Origin: Stropharia rugosoannulata
Taxonomy: Eukaryota; Basidiomycota; Agaricomycetes; Agaricales; Strophariaceae
Length of the DNA: 64,000 nucleotides
Direction: 5' to 3'
Assembly: GCA_028532985.1 (NCBI GenBank)
Contig: JANCIK010000002.1
Coordinates: 1,612,001-1,676,000, forward strand
Both the position numbers and the translations under genes were made by a program. The notes beneath the pieces are model-generated. The model was not told where the DNA came from, made no database searches, and worked only from the letters and a program-made list of their open reading frames with translations. Below are positions 46,702-58,171 of the stretch, in pieces. The number at the start of each line of letters is the position of its first letter. The first letter of the stretch is position 1.

Positions 46702-48251
46702 GGGTAATATGATGGTAGCTTGAACTGCTTGTTTTGCGGGTGCATGTAATGACAATACAAAAGGAAACCAGACAGAATTATGTTGCAATTCCTCTTTCCT
46801 TATTTGTCATCATTTCATAACACGGTAAGCCGAGCGGAACTGCAGCCTTGAACGGGCGCCTGCAGTGTGGGCGCTGAAATAAGCCACATACATCCGTTAC
46901 ATAAATTAATTTTACCCCACAATGCCACAATGTATGTGGCAGAGTGTTCCTGCGCAAACGCATGAGAGGTAAAAGATGAACATGAACATGGGACAACCTT
47001 TATGGCACGTCCGAACACCGGCTCTGACTGATAACTTACCGGATACGTATCAATATTTGCGAACATGAAAGAATACAGAGTGTGAAAACTAGTTTCGTGT
47101 AAGTACTTAGAACTAGATAACTGAGTGAGTACGTAGTGAATATATTGGAAAGATAGACGAATAAAAGGTTATTAATTGGGTTGCCCTATGGGTGCTTAAA
47201 TACACTACAGAGTATTTACTAGAAAATTCTGTACGTAGGTAGATTAGTAATCTAATTACTAATGTCCATTCCAATTAATGAGCTCCATCACCGATGCTGG
47301 CTTGGCCAACTCCAACAGAATACGTGAATGAACGAAATAATCACCTCAGCGTTGAGAAGAACGACTGAGGGAAACAGGAAAGGAGTGTGAACGATAAATA
47401 GTATGTACGAGATGTGCGTTGAACGGATAAGGAAATAGCGAGCATGTGCGCAGAGCGCAATGTATCAGAGAATGTATGATGACGTGACTGACGCTACGAG
47501 ACAGCAATTAGAAGTGACGAGAAGGAGGTGACGAGAAAGGAAAGCTATTTACTTCAACACAGAGTGCGTAGCAAAGGACTTAATAGACTTGGCTATTTTA
47601 TGAGATCACTGATTAGGCGCCTGTAAACATTCAGGGACCAGGAAATGGCCGGTTTTTCTAATATAGAGATTTTGTCTTGCCGCTCAATTTCCACTGCTTG
47701 GAATGCATGGTCGAAGTAGTGGTTCTCGACCATGACTTGAAGGAATGACTAAAATGACGCCGCACAGCCTGTAGAAAACTTCCGGAGATCATTGAGCAGA
47801 TAAAAGTCCCAAAGACTGCCCGGGTGAGACGCAGTCTTGGATCGACCGGGCCACCATCTACAGCACTCTGTACGACCTGTATAAATCGCACTGAGCAGGG
47901 GAACTTGAAGTGCACTGCTAGGAGAACAGATCATGCACCGTAGGTTCTACCGATGGTCAAAATCGGGCAAGTCTTGCATGGAAGGAAGTATAGGTGTGTT
48001 TGAAAGATATCCCCACGGTGATTGCAAACAGGCGCAAACCCATCATTGTGGGTGCAGCGACCGCGTCTAGCCCCTAATCGATGACGCGACTGTGACGCGT
48101 GACCCATACTTATCCATGTTCAGTTGCCTCGGCAGTCATGCCTCTTCTCATCTCTCACCTATGAAATATTAACGACATTCGTCTCCTTCTCTTCTTTATC
48201 TGGGTTTAATATCATATTTAAGCTGTCTCACTTGTCCTGTCAATCTACGAA
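46702..48251. other. 1.55 kb region with an ABC-transporter relic
   Basis: Upstream of XPA-like gene C (-) and of the SAM-domain gene (+). Contains the pseudogene at about 47600-47940. Sequence from 47060 to 47600 is AT-rich with no coding signal. A near-palindrome made of ATTAGTAAT/ATTACTAAT words lies around 47244-47264. Confidence 0.5.
47600..47940 (-). pseudogene. ABC-transporter relic (N-terminal fragment, frameshifted)
   Basis: The minus-strand translation FIQVVQSAVDGGPVDP, GTFICSMISGSFLQAVRRHF aligns residue by residue with [16 protein letters not shown] and [20 protein letters not shown] of the intact transporter at 58172-60691. After SFK the match jumps one frame (VMVENHYFDHAFQAVE against [16 protein letters not shown]), where one base of the CAAAG equivalent is missing (about 47736). 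No start, no later exons and no ATP-binding domain are present. It is a broken, divergent copy of about 100 codons, close to XPA-like gene C just as the intact transporter is close to gene D. Confidence 0.75.
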
Positions 48252-51200
48252 ATGACTTCTACCGGCCCTTTTCCAAGTTCGCCCACCAGCATACCCCCGA
48301 TATACACAGCGTCGTATCCTTACAACCCCCAAACGCCCCCTTCCCCATCAACGTACTCGCACCCACATTCCGACTCACTCACTAGCTCCACCACGTCCAC
48401 GGCGGCAACCTCTGTTTTCAGCTACCCATCGCCGACAAAGTCAACCCCGGCCACACCGAATGCGCATCCATACGCCATAAAGACTACGTCAACTGCTATC
48501 CTGTCGCGCTCAAACTCTAATGCAGCGCAAACGTCAAATGCAGTTCATCGCTACGTACCCCGTTCGTCGCCTTCGCCATCACCTATCTCACCAAGTTTTA
48601 CGGGAATAGATGGAGACGAGCACGAAGGAGAAGCACCAGTCGATCTGGACCGGAGAGGAAGCTCAGCCTCACGCAGGAGAAACAAGCACCGTTACAGTCG
48701 CAGCATGACTGACGTACCTTTGCCGATGCCTATACCCCCCAATGTAGTCAATAACGCGCAGAGTTACTATATGGGATATTCACCCACAGCTTCACCCTCG
48801 GGACGCGTACGCGAACGCGCCAGGTCCCTGACGGGAGAGTCCAATGACGAAGACGAGACGCCAAGGAGGACATCCAACGGGCATACACCCGCGTCGAGCA
48901 TGGGCCCACCTTCTACGCCGCTTTCCACTATACATCGGCATTCGAAGTCATATTCAGGCTCAAGCTCGGGGTTGAACGGGATTGACAGACTGGAGCTGAG
49001 CCTGCCGGAGGATCCAAAGACTTGGTCGTCTAGGCAGGTGGCAGGTTATTTGACAGCACTCTTACGGGAAAGAGGTCACCATATTTCTCGTCCATTGGCA
49101 AACTTTGTCTCCGAAATGCAAATTACCGGGAAGTCATTTCTGAGGTTGACAGAGGGAGACCTAAGTAGGTGAGTGTTTATTACTACATTCTTTTTTTGGT
49201 CGAACTATTTTTTCTGTGTTTCGGGTTATGCGCATCTTGTTATTGTTTCTGATTCAAATAATTTGCGGGCGTCAAGAACATCCCAAATTACACTTATTAT
49301 CCGAGCTTATACTACTCGTGGTTGCGAGTTCAAAAATGGCTTAGATAGTTTCCATGATCTTCATTTCGGGCATCCTTTTATAGCATTATTATGCAGGACG
49401 TCGGACGACGCGTTCCTTGTGGAAGGCTTCGTATGATGGGGTTTGGTTGGAGTATAATTTTAACAAGGGTGACCTATATAGCCGGAATTATGAGCATTGC
49501 TTTTAGTACGACTTTTTTTTTATACCTACTCTATACCGTATACCCTTTTATCAGGCGTACAGAGTACTAACTTTGTTATGCCAGTTCGGATACCTTATCC
49601 CCAGCTGCTCGTGAAACCCTCTTGCAAGCTTCGCATACTCTTAGGCAGAGCGTACTTCGCGAACGCATATTCCCATCTCGCTCCTCTTTCTCATCAAACT
49701 CCCCATTCGATATGGCTAGTGATCGACAGGATTCCGATGACGAAATGGAGCGTGTCACGTTAAACGGTGTCACTATCCGACGTAGAAACCGAATGGTGAA
49801 GCCGCAAACTCTCGGACGCAGCCGCAACTCTAGCCTTTCGAGCACCTCAAGTTCTGCATCATCATCTGGACGTGTACGCGAAATGGTCAATGAACTTGAA
49901 AGGACGGCATCCACTGACAACGCCGGGCTGGACGAAGAAGGCACGGTTTCATCTATGTCTGGGTCGCGGTCCGCATCGCCTTCGAAGGCCAGTCAGGTTC
50001 ACAAGGAACGCGTAGATCAGTCTCCTACAAAGCAGAACTCCAGACGTGGCCTACCACAGCGGCCGAGGGTCAATGACCTTTTCAGCAGCCCAAACCCTAT
50101 TTTATCTCCAAATTATGATGGCTCAATCAGTACCGCCAGTACCCCTGGCAGTAATAGAGAAGTAGAAGACAAGGAACAAGACGAGACAATCACCCGAGTG
50201 GCGAAGCGCAATGTCAATGGCCGCGAACCACGACTCTTACCCTTTCCCCCTACAAATGCAAGCGCCGGTGTATCTGGAACACTGACACCTGCGCACACCG
50301 GTAAGCCTCCTTTCAGGTCTAAAACAGCAATCATCTGACTGACCCTATCACTTGTAGGCACGCAGTTCCCTCTCCCTCCCACTCCAGATCAGCGCAGCCT
50401 GCACCAACAGCACTCCGGGCCTGGTGATTACGAGCTCGGATTCCGCAACGCCGTATCGCCACAGTCTGCTGCTTACGTTGTGCGGTATGGTCCAAGCCCT
50501 TCGAATGTCAGTATGAGACCGAACAGTGGCTCTGGGGCACAAGGGTCACGCCTCCTCCCGTACCCGCCTGTGAGTTCAGAAACGGCACTGCACCACCCGC
50601 GCCCGCAGCGCGCTGTCGGCGTAGCAGACCGCGATGCTGGTCTGTCTCCTGATGCTGACGTTAGCGATCCAACGAGCCCCAACAACGGCGATGATCCATG
50701 GACCACCGCGCGGGAGAGCCAAAACAGCAGCGGAGCATATGGCAGCTCGGAACCTGAGCACGAGTCGGGAACGACCAGCGGCGAGGGCGGAGATGGAGAG
50801 CGGAGTGTTGCGGAGCTGCTGAGGGAGCAGGAGAAGGGCGGTGCGGGGACGTCGTCGTCAACCATGCACGTATCGGGTGCGGAGGCATGGGAGATGGAAC
50901 TGGGCGATACTGTTAAGCGCATCCAAGGAGAAGTGAATGGAACGGGAAAGAAAGCGACAGCGGCGAAGGAGAGGGGACGTGCAACGGGCAAGGATAGAGA
51001 TGCGCTTCGCCGCCCTGGGGTGTTGGGCTTGTTTAACGAAACATCGCCGACACTTCTTGCTCAAGGAGACCAGTCGGAAAACCCTAGTCGTAATGGCCAG
51101 CATGAGCATGATAGGGACGAGCAGTTCGGCGAGAGGGTGCGCGGCGTGGTTGCAGATGCCGTGAAGGTCAGAGAGCGTGGCGAGGAACTTGATGAGCGAG

Positions 51201-52846
51201 AAAGGGAGCTGCACGAGAAGGAGGTGGAGCTGGCCAAGAAGGAGGCTGAGATCCTGGAGAAGGAGAAGGTGGTGCACGAGAGGGCGGATGAGGTTGATAA
51301 TTTGCACAACCAAGTCGAGGAGCGATTGAGAAGCGCGGACGAGAAGCACCAGGACGTCGATCTGAAAGCTTTGGAGATTGAGTGTAAGGCTCAGGAGGTC
51401 GACCAAAAAGCCCTGGAAGTCGAGCAGAAGTCGCAGGACGTTGATCAGAAAGTCCTGGAGTTCGAGCAAAAGTCGCAGGAGGTCGACCTGAAGGCTGAGG
51501 AAGTCGACCGCAACTCCGACCAGAACAAAGTCAGGGCCAATGAGCTCCAACAGAAGTCTCACAATATTGACAAAAAGCTTATGGAGATTGAGGAGCGCTC
51601 TCAGGCCATAGATGACAGGCATGCCGCGCTGAACGACCGTGAAAAGGAACTCGAGGAGCGCAATCTACTGACGTCTAAAGAGGTCGAAGTGCGGTCACAG
51701 GCACTTAACCAGCGTGAAGCGACGCTAATTGCACGCGAGCAAGAAGTTTCGGCGAATGTTCACAAGATCGAGGAGCGTGCAGTGACTCTTCAAGCACTCC
51801 AGGCTTCGCTAGACGAACGTGCACTAGGTATATCTGATGACGCAGAGAAGCAGTCAGCTGATGTCGCCAAACGCATTCAAATCGTTGAAGACCGTGAACG
51901 GGCATTGGCACAAAAGGCACAAGAGCTTGAAGAGCGCCAGGGAACATTGGACGCGCGTGAACGTGACATGCAGTCGCTCCAGGAGTCGTTGACCAAGCGC
52001 GAGCAGGCTTTGTCGAGTCAGAGAAAGGCTAACCGTGATCTGAACGCCCGCCAAGAGTCGTTGACCGAGCGCGAGCAGGCTTTGTCGAGGAGGGAGAGAA
52101 ACGCTGACGACGATGCTCACGACAAGCTGGCCATGCAGGAGCTCGTACTCGAGGAGCGTGCTGCTGCGCTCGATGCGCAGGCCAGGGCCTTACAGTTGCG
52201 TGAGGAGACGCTGGACCAGCGCACACGGGACATCTCAGCTCGCGAGGAGGCGGCCTGGAACAAGGAGGACGCTCTGGCCGAGCGCGAGGAGGCGACAACG
52301 AAGGTGGAAGCGACTGTGCTGGCGGAAAAACGCAGAGTCAGTATCCGTGAGGAGACTCTCGGTGCGCGCGCTGATGCGTCGGCGAGTGGCGTAGAGCAAC
52401 TGAACAAGCGGCAGGAGGATCTGCGCAGGAGGGAGGTGGCGGTGGAGGAGAGAGAAGCGGCGGTAGCGAGGACGAAGGAGGACAATTCCGTCGGATATGC
52501 ACATACGCACGCGCAGAAACATGAATTATTGCAACCAGCTCCGCGCTCAACGATCGGCATGCATATCCTGCGCCAGTGCTGGAACACATTCGTCTTGCCT
52601 GTCGTCGGTGCTGAACGGACACCGGCGTTCCTGTGCACGCCTCCTCTTGCACCAGCAGAACCTGCGCGCAGGGCGTCTCTGGCGCAATACCTCGTGCCTC
52701 CGTGGGCTATCCGCCGAGACGCAATCCTAGGCCGGTTCATGGGTCTCGGTGGGCTGGCGGAAGGCTACCTCGTCCTCATGGGCCTGGGTATGTGTGTTGC
52801 TGTCCTGCGCGTCCTAGGCCGGCGGGGGTGGGGGCCTAGGACGTAA
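48252..52846 (+). CDS. SAM-domain, long coiled-coil, tail-anchored protein
   Basis: About 1378 aa. Exons 48252-49168, a possible 15-nt exon 49426-49440, 49585-50300, 50358-52846. The Ser/Pro/Thr-rich N-terminus is followed at about residue 250 by a sterile alpha motif (EDPKTWSSRQVAGYLTALL; MQITGKSFLRLTEGDLS), completed after the intron by SPAARETLLQASHTLRQSVL. A disordered middle leads to a coiled coil of several hundred residues with tandem 14-aa repeats (QDVDQKVLEFEQKS) and repeated LxxREQAL units. Near the C-terminus a hydrophobic span (GYLVLMGLGMCVAVLRVLG) then RRGWGPRT looks like a tail anchor. The frame works with or without the tiny exon. Likely a membrane-tethering scaffold; function unknown. 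Confidence 0.75.
51350..51517 (+). repeat. four tandem 42-nt (14-aa) coding repeats
   Basis: Units at 51350, 51392, 51434 and 51476 encode QDVDLKALEIECKA, QEVDQKALEVEQKS, QDVDQKVLEFEQKS and QEVDLKAEEVDRNS, that is two heptads each. A second in-frame duplication with 72-nt period begins at 51980 and 52052 (ESLTKREQALSS against ESLTEREQALSR). Both extend the coiled coil without breaking heptad register. Confidence 0.8.
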
Positions 52847-53773
52847 TGGACTCTTGATTGAATGTGTATTAATCTTTTCTGATTTAGGCTTTGTTCTCTT
52901 CTCACTGCTTTTGTTGAATGATTACTTATTGTTTGTCTACTTACGACCCGCGACGACACCTGACGACATCCCACATCACTTCGTTATTTGAAATCTGTAC
53001 ATCCTTTCTGCTTGTTATATCTATTCATTTCACGACATACGAACTACGATACGCATGCCTGCTCGCCTTTAGTTGTCGTACCTGCGCAAGCCAATTATTG
53101 ATTGTTTTGGTTCTCGGGAATTTGTCTTTGCATCCTTTGCGGCTAATCACACGTAGTATGTGTAGAATCTGGAGCAAATTCCGAGGTGCAGATGCGGGGA
53201 GCGCATAACTATAACTATTGATAAGGGAAAAGGTACCTGTGGGTATAATATAGTGAAAGGTGGAAAACAGAAATGTCATAGAATGAAATAGCAAGGCTTG
53301 AGGAAACTAAGGCGGTGGGATCAAAGCAGCGGGATTTCAACGTTCAACCGTAAACGCGACCAGACTTTAACAGACTTTAACCTGGCTGTAGACAGGGTCA
53401 CAGGTGTTTGTGGGTCGGAATGCCCGTCCACATGACTGTGCTCTGCAGTGTGGTGTAGGATGAAATGTGAGCTCATCAAATCATATCTAGTGTCTCTGGC
53501 ACAATACCTCGTGCCGACGCAGTATGACGGGTGATGGTGTGCAAAAAGGCCTCCGTGCTTGCGGCAGGCGTGCCAATGGAGTGTAGTGTGTTGATATGGA
53601 TGAAAACGAGCTGTGACAACAGTTAGTCCAACTTAGCCAAGGCGCAGCCTGCAGGATCCAACTCTCTAGTGTGCTTTTTTGCTCCGTAGTAGCACACGAC
53701 ATACTGTCCCAGGGTAATAGGTAGGTTGTTATTATCCGAAAGGGAAGAGTATACTGCTGAATAACTCAAGTTC
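52847..53773. other. intergenic
   Basis: Between the stops of the SAM-domain gene (+) and DUF1748 copy 1 (-). No gene seen. A 24-bp segment at about 53492 resembles coding sequence near 52676 with one mismatch. Confidence 0.5.
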
Positions 53774-54262
53774 TTAAGTTCTTTTGCGCTCGAAGTACGT
53801 GGATCTCTGCGGACAGTTAGGAAATGTAAGTCATGAAGATGATCGAGGGACATACACTGAGAACTACTACTGCAATATCATACGCATATTCGCCTGAGTA
53901 TGACAGGTGAGCATGGGACACAGGCCGCAAGTACAGCAAAACGCACCAAATTCCAGGTATGAGCTCAACCACTCTGCATGGCGTCAGTCAAATTATATAG
54001 GCTAAGGTTGTGGACGTACTGCGGACATCCTTGTTTGGAACTTGGGAAAGGGCAGGTCTATGTACATGATCAAGCTGTCTGCTTCAAGTCTGCTTTGAAG
54101 CAGTTGACAACATGGACTCACGTTAGGTCTGTCGTCCGCTTGATTCCAGCAAGCAGGGCAGAGATGAGGAGTGCGTCAAAGCTGAGGTGAACTGTGGATA
54201 GAGTTAGCCCTAAGCAGAGCATAAGCTGGTCTAAAAGTGACCTGACCTATCTTTCCAAGCAT
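53774..54262 (-). CDS. DUF1748 small protein, copy 1
   Basis: Six exons: 54262-54247, 54191-54122, 54057-54020, 53973-53947, 53893-53856, 53806-53774; 73 aa. It reads MLGKIVHLSFDALLISALLA, GIKRTTDLTPALSQVPNKDV, RKWLSSYLEFGEYAYDIAVV and ends FERKRT. DUF1748 proteins are short fungal membrane-associated proteins of unknown role with the FDAxLIS..LAGIKR signature. Exon lengths (16, 70, 38, 27, 38, 33) are identical to copy 2 at 61288-61798. The gene is intact by sequence, with all splice sites and the stop retained. It lies divergently beside the acyltransferase gene. Too fragmented for ORF detection. Confidence 0.82.
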
Positions 54263-54692
54263 GGCAAAGGTGACAACCGAGCGCACGACGCCGCGCGGAA
54301 TTGACGCGTTGACGCTTGGGCATATTTGCCTCCGTGACGGCGCAACGTAATCACGCCTGGCAACGGCTCGTGGCTCTGCGGGCCTTCCTCGGCCCTTCGG
54401 TGTCAAAGGCGGAAGGAACTGACGTTCTACAGGGCCCCCGGGCACTGGCTGGGTTGTCGCCGAGGCGTAGTTGGAGGGTGGCGGACGGGACGGAGGGAGA
54501 CAAGTGGGGAAAGGATGATGACATCAGCAAATAGCCAAATGTCGATGTGGCAACATATGTAGCCAGCCCTGCCACCGCCCCGCGGCCCATTCTTGCTCTT
54601 TCTCTTTCACCCCATAACCCAAGTACGCATATACGCGCAGTCAAACACGCACACAACGCCCCGCCACACAACCAGAGCAAGTCTGTCAGACA
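54263..54692. other. divergent promoter region
   Basis: 430 bp between the starts of DUF1748 copy 1 (-) and the acyltransferase (+). GC-rich in part; no coding frame supported. Confidence 0.5.
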
Positions 54693-56670
54693 ATGACGTC
54701 TGATTCGCGGCCTCCGTCGCCCCCCTTCGGCTTCAGCAAGACATACAGGTTCTCCTCTCCGTTCGAGCGCTTCGTGCGCGACGAGGCCTTTGAGCAACTC
54801 ACCAGCGCTTTCACACTCTTCGGTGCGTTTATCCCACTAAATGCTGCCTTATGCGGCGCCAAGGTGCATGGCCAAGCTCACGGGCGTATTGGCAGACACT
54901 GTCGAGACATACTTCGACTCCCGCGTCGACTTATTGCAGCGGCAGCTGCAGAAGCATGGGGGCAAGCTGAAACTGCGCGCGGGGGAGACGTTCAAGATCA
55001 AAGATTTGAAGATCAAGGATCTCCTCCTTAAGGACCTCTCAGGCGACCTGCTTGCGGAGAACATCGAGCGCGAGATCAAAGGCTTCAAGCTCAAGGTGAG
55101 TTACTTTCGTTCTTCACCCTATGTAGCTTGCCTGTCGTGGCTTTCAACTTTGCTGCGCGCGCAGTCGTTTGCTGTAGTAGCGGGGGGCTGACAGGGATAA
55201 TCTATTCTAGCTCTCCGCGCGCGTCAGCGAGCTCCAAGAATCCTGGCAGTCCGCAAAGGTCGTTAGGACGCGCGAGAAGGTGTCATTTTTCTTCGGCGTC
55301 ATGACGTTACTGTTCACTGCCCTGATGTTTGGTATGGCACCACAGTGAGTACCTTTTAGCCGAGGCGCGCCACCCAGGCCACCCACCCGCCGCGCGGATT
55401 GCGGCGGACCTGCGTGGACCTGCCTCGTTTCTTTTGCCTTCGTTGCTGATGTTTTATCCGCGTATGAAGGTGGATACACATTGCATATACGGTGATAGGG
55501 CTCTACCTCCTCCCGCTGCGGTGGTACCAATACAAGAAGCGAGCTTGGCATTACTTCTTGTTCGACCTGTGCTACTACGTCACGATCCTCAACTTCGTCT
55601 ACATCTGGTTCTTCCCAAGCAGTACTGCGCTGTTTATCGCGTGTTACTGCCTTTCACATGGCTCGCTGGCGAGCGCAGTCATCACCTGGCGTAACAGCCT
55701 TGTTTTCCACGACCAGGATAAGGTAACCTCGTTGTTCATACACATTTATGCGCCACTTTCGTTCACTGTTATCAGGTACGTGTATTATTTTGACATTGAT
55801 GAAGGTATGCATAGTTGACAGGGCTATAGACATTTCTACCCTGATGCTGCGGTCCGATTCCCCGCACTGAACGAGGTGTCTGTACTGGATCCATGGAATG
55901 GTGTCGTGCTCAGTGGTATCATATGTAAGCCATCTACGATTCCGAGAAGCCCGAAGCTAACTACTGTGCAGATGCAATCTGGCAGATCTTGTATTGGAAA
56001 TTTGTGCTCGTTGACCGGCGTGCAAAGATCAAGTCGGGGCAACGCACGACGTCGTTCTCGTTCTTGGTCAACGATAAGCACTCCCCAATTGGCAAGATGT
56101 TGTCAGCGGTGCCTGAAAAGTACCGAGAGGCGTCTTTCATCGGCGGACAGTTTTGTACGCTCCTGTTTCTTTAATCTACAGTTTCATCATGGTTTTCTTA
56201 TGCATAAGTGTACAGTATACGCAATATTAACAGAGATTCCGCCCCTGCTTTTCTTATATCAAAGCGCGTTCTGGAGCGAGATGTTCCTCCTTGCGATCTT
56301 TGCTGTCAGCGTGTGGAATGGTGGAGGGTTTTACATTGAAGTGTTCGGCAGGAAGTGAGTGCACCCGCGGATGCTAACGCTAATCCATTTTCTGATGTAG
56401 TTCTCCTTTTGCAGATTCGAGCGCGAGCTGGAGGCGCTACGGAAGGAGGTGGCGGAGAACTCACTCAAGATGGGTATCTCTGGAGACTCCACGCCCGGTA
56501 TACTCACCCGGGATTCGAGTAGTACGGATTTGCCGACGATGAAGGCGCGGGTGCAGGTGGCTGATGGTGAATCGACAGATACGCTTGAGCTGCGTTTGTC
56601 CAGCAGCTCGGAGGACAGCTTGCCTGCCGAGGTGGAGAGTGTGGACCTGGAGACCAAGAAGAATTCATGA
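54693..56670 (+). CDS. GPC1: glycerophosphocholine acyltransferase Gpc1 (DUF2838 family)
   Basis: Multi-pass membrane enzyme that acylates glycerophosphocholine to lyso-phosphatidylcholine. Eight exons: 54693-54826, 54864-55095, 55211-55344, 55470-55775, 55830-55924, 55972-56154, 56216-56354, 56415-56670; 492 aa. The soluble N-terminus (FSKTYRFSSPFERFVRDEAF; LRAGETFKIKDLKIKDLLLK) is followed by the DUF2838 core: TREKVSFFFGVMTLLFTALM, LPLRWYQYKKRAWHYFLFDL, CYYVTILNFVYIWFFP, SAVITWRNSLVFHDQDKVTS, FIHIYAPLSF. Later membrane segments end at VWNGGGFYIEVFGRKFEREL, with an acidic Ser-rich tail. The first donor is GTTTAT, chosen because it alone joins ..LFGA to CMAKLTG in frame. Confidence 0.9.
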
Positions 56671-57329
56671 CGCTGGACTTGATGACCTTCGTTCTATGGA
56701 TGGCTCTGCCTTTCCAGTGCTTTGTGCAATCACATTAATTTGTAACTCGGAGAGGTGGCGGATGCAGCCTTGTACGATATATTTTATGTGGCTAAAATCT
56801 CTTACATATGCATACACAACACGAGTCACGACTTCACGATATATGTCTTTTCACCCTTTGTTACTTATTTTGACTCGACGGATACCATTTCGTGCTTCCT
56901 ATCTTACTCAATTTGTGTACCTACTTATGAGCTTTGCTACACCATCTATACATTAGCGTATTTAGCACCACCTGCCCTGCAGTGTATGCTCCATTTGTAA
57001 TTTAGTTGAACGACTTAGTAGTTCAGTGGCCCCAAGTACTAGGGATAATTATAAAATAGGATGATCAGAAAAAATGAAATGGATGCTTTATATAGAGGTT
57101 CCACGTCTCCTCGTAATTTCCACTCCTGAGTAGTCCTGAGTGTGGGTTCCAGGAAGTCACCGGCGCCTATTAGCTGAGCCCATAACGATCACAAATGCCA
57201 AAAGGGGAAAGTCCCCATATTTACTGCATATACTTAAAGCAGCTGTAACGTCGCTCCTACTCTCAAACTCACTGAAACACACATATTACCTGCATTGCAT
57301 AAAATATTAAAAAGCTCTGAATCATCTCT
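56671..57329. other. intergenic
   Basis: Downstream of the acyltransferase and upstream of XPA-like gene D. AT-rich, short frames only, no signal recognised. Confidence 0.5.
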
Positions 57330-57877
57330 ATGAGGAACTGGGACAGCTCTACATGGGGACCATCACATATACCAGTGCAGTCTAAGGTGTGTGTGGGGTA
57401 CAAGTTGTCGATTTCGCTGAAGTCGTCTATATGCGTTTTAGATAACTCAAGGCGCAGCACTGGCGAATTACCATTTGAGCGTTAAAGACCTGTATGGCCT
57501 GGACCGCGAAGAGTCTCAGTGAGTAATCTTGTGCTATTTTGCTCACGTACCACCTGGGTGTTCTGACTAATTACATGTGAATAGTATCGTCATGTTTTTC
57601 AACGGATATCCTAAGAAGCGGCCTATGTACCTCTACAACGAAAATGAGGTAGAACGAAGGGCATGGGAAAAGTACGGTGGGCCGGAGGGTCTGCAGACTA
57701 CGTGAGTCTTATTGCTCGCCTGGTTACTCTTGTTGCCAACTATCGTCCATAAGTCTGGACCAGAAGGAAATCGAGTGGCGCCAGAAACGTCCGCGCAAAA
57801 CCGTCAAGGAATTTCCTCGTCCGATGGACTACCCGTCCCGTGTCAACAGAGGCTATTTGAGGAACCGTGGGATGTAA
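57330..57877 (+). CDS. XPA C-terminal-like domain protein, short form D
   Basis: Four exons: 57330-57386, 57442-57518, 57585-57701, 57754-57877; 124 aa. It reads MRNWDSSTWGPSHIPVQSK, ITQGAALANYHLSVKDLYGL, MYLYNENEVERRAWEKYGGP, EGLQTTLDQKEIEWRQ, then a basic tail (KRPRKTVKEFPRPMDYPS). Closest to gene C in this window: same 57-77-117 nt exon series and the same RKTV..FPRP tail. Compared with XPA/Rad14 C-terminal domains it keeps the K/A..Y.L helix and the YLYxxxxVExxAxxKxGGPEGL helix-turn, but not the zinc finger. It sits just before an intact ABC transporter on the same strand. Function unknown; nucleic-acid binding is an inference. Confidence 0.75.
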
Positions 57878-58171
57878 AAGTCGCTCTCAGCTTTAAACAC
57901 AATCCTCAGTCAATCCTCAGCTACTTGCGTTTATTCGAGGTGAAGGGCACTCATATTCTTCCAATATCCTTCCTATTTTTATTTTTATTGCATTTTAATT
58001 TTGAGATTACATATCTTTGAAATCTACTTGTTTTCAGAAAAAATTGGTATCGACAGTAGCGCGGTTTGAGCGCGGTTACCGTCGCGCGCGCGATTGTATT
58101 AATTTAAAAGCTCCGAACCAACTAAACGCGCGAGAGTCAGGATCCCGGGCCGCAGTCCGGGTTGGACTTCA

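Noticed and set aside
50858..51622. 254-codon Leu-rich minus-strand frame
   Set aside because: Antisense shadow of the Glu/Lys-rich coiled coil; the apparent leucine richness comes from GAG/AAG codons.
46128..57027. 14-bp match CTTAGTAGTTCAGT near genes C and D
   Set aside because: Too short in AT-rich flanks to claim a duplication footprint; no similarity on either side.
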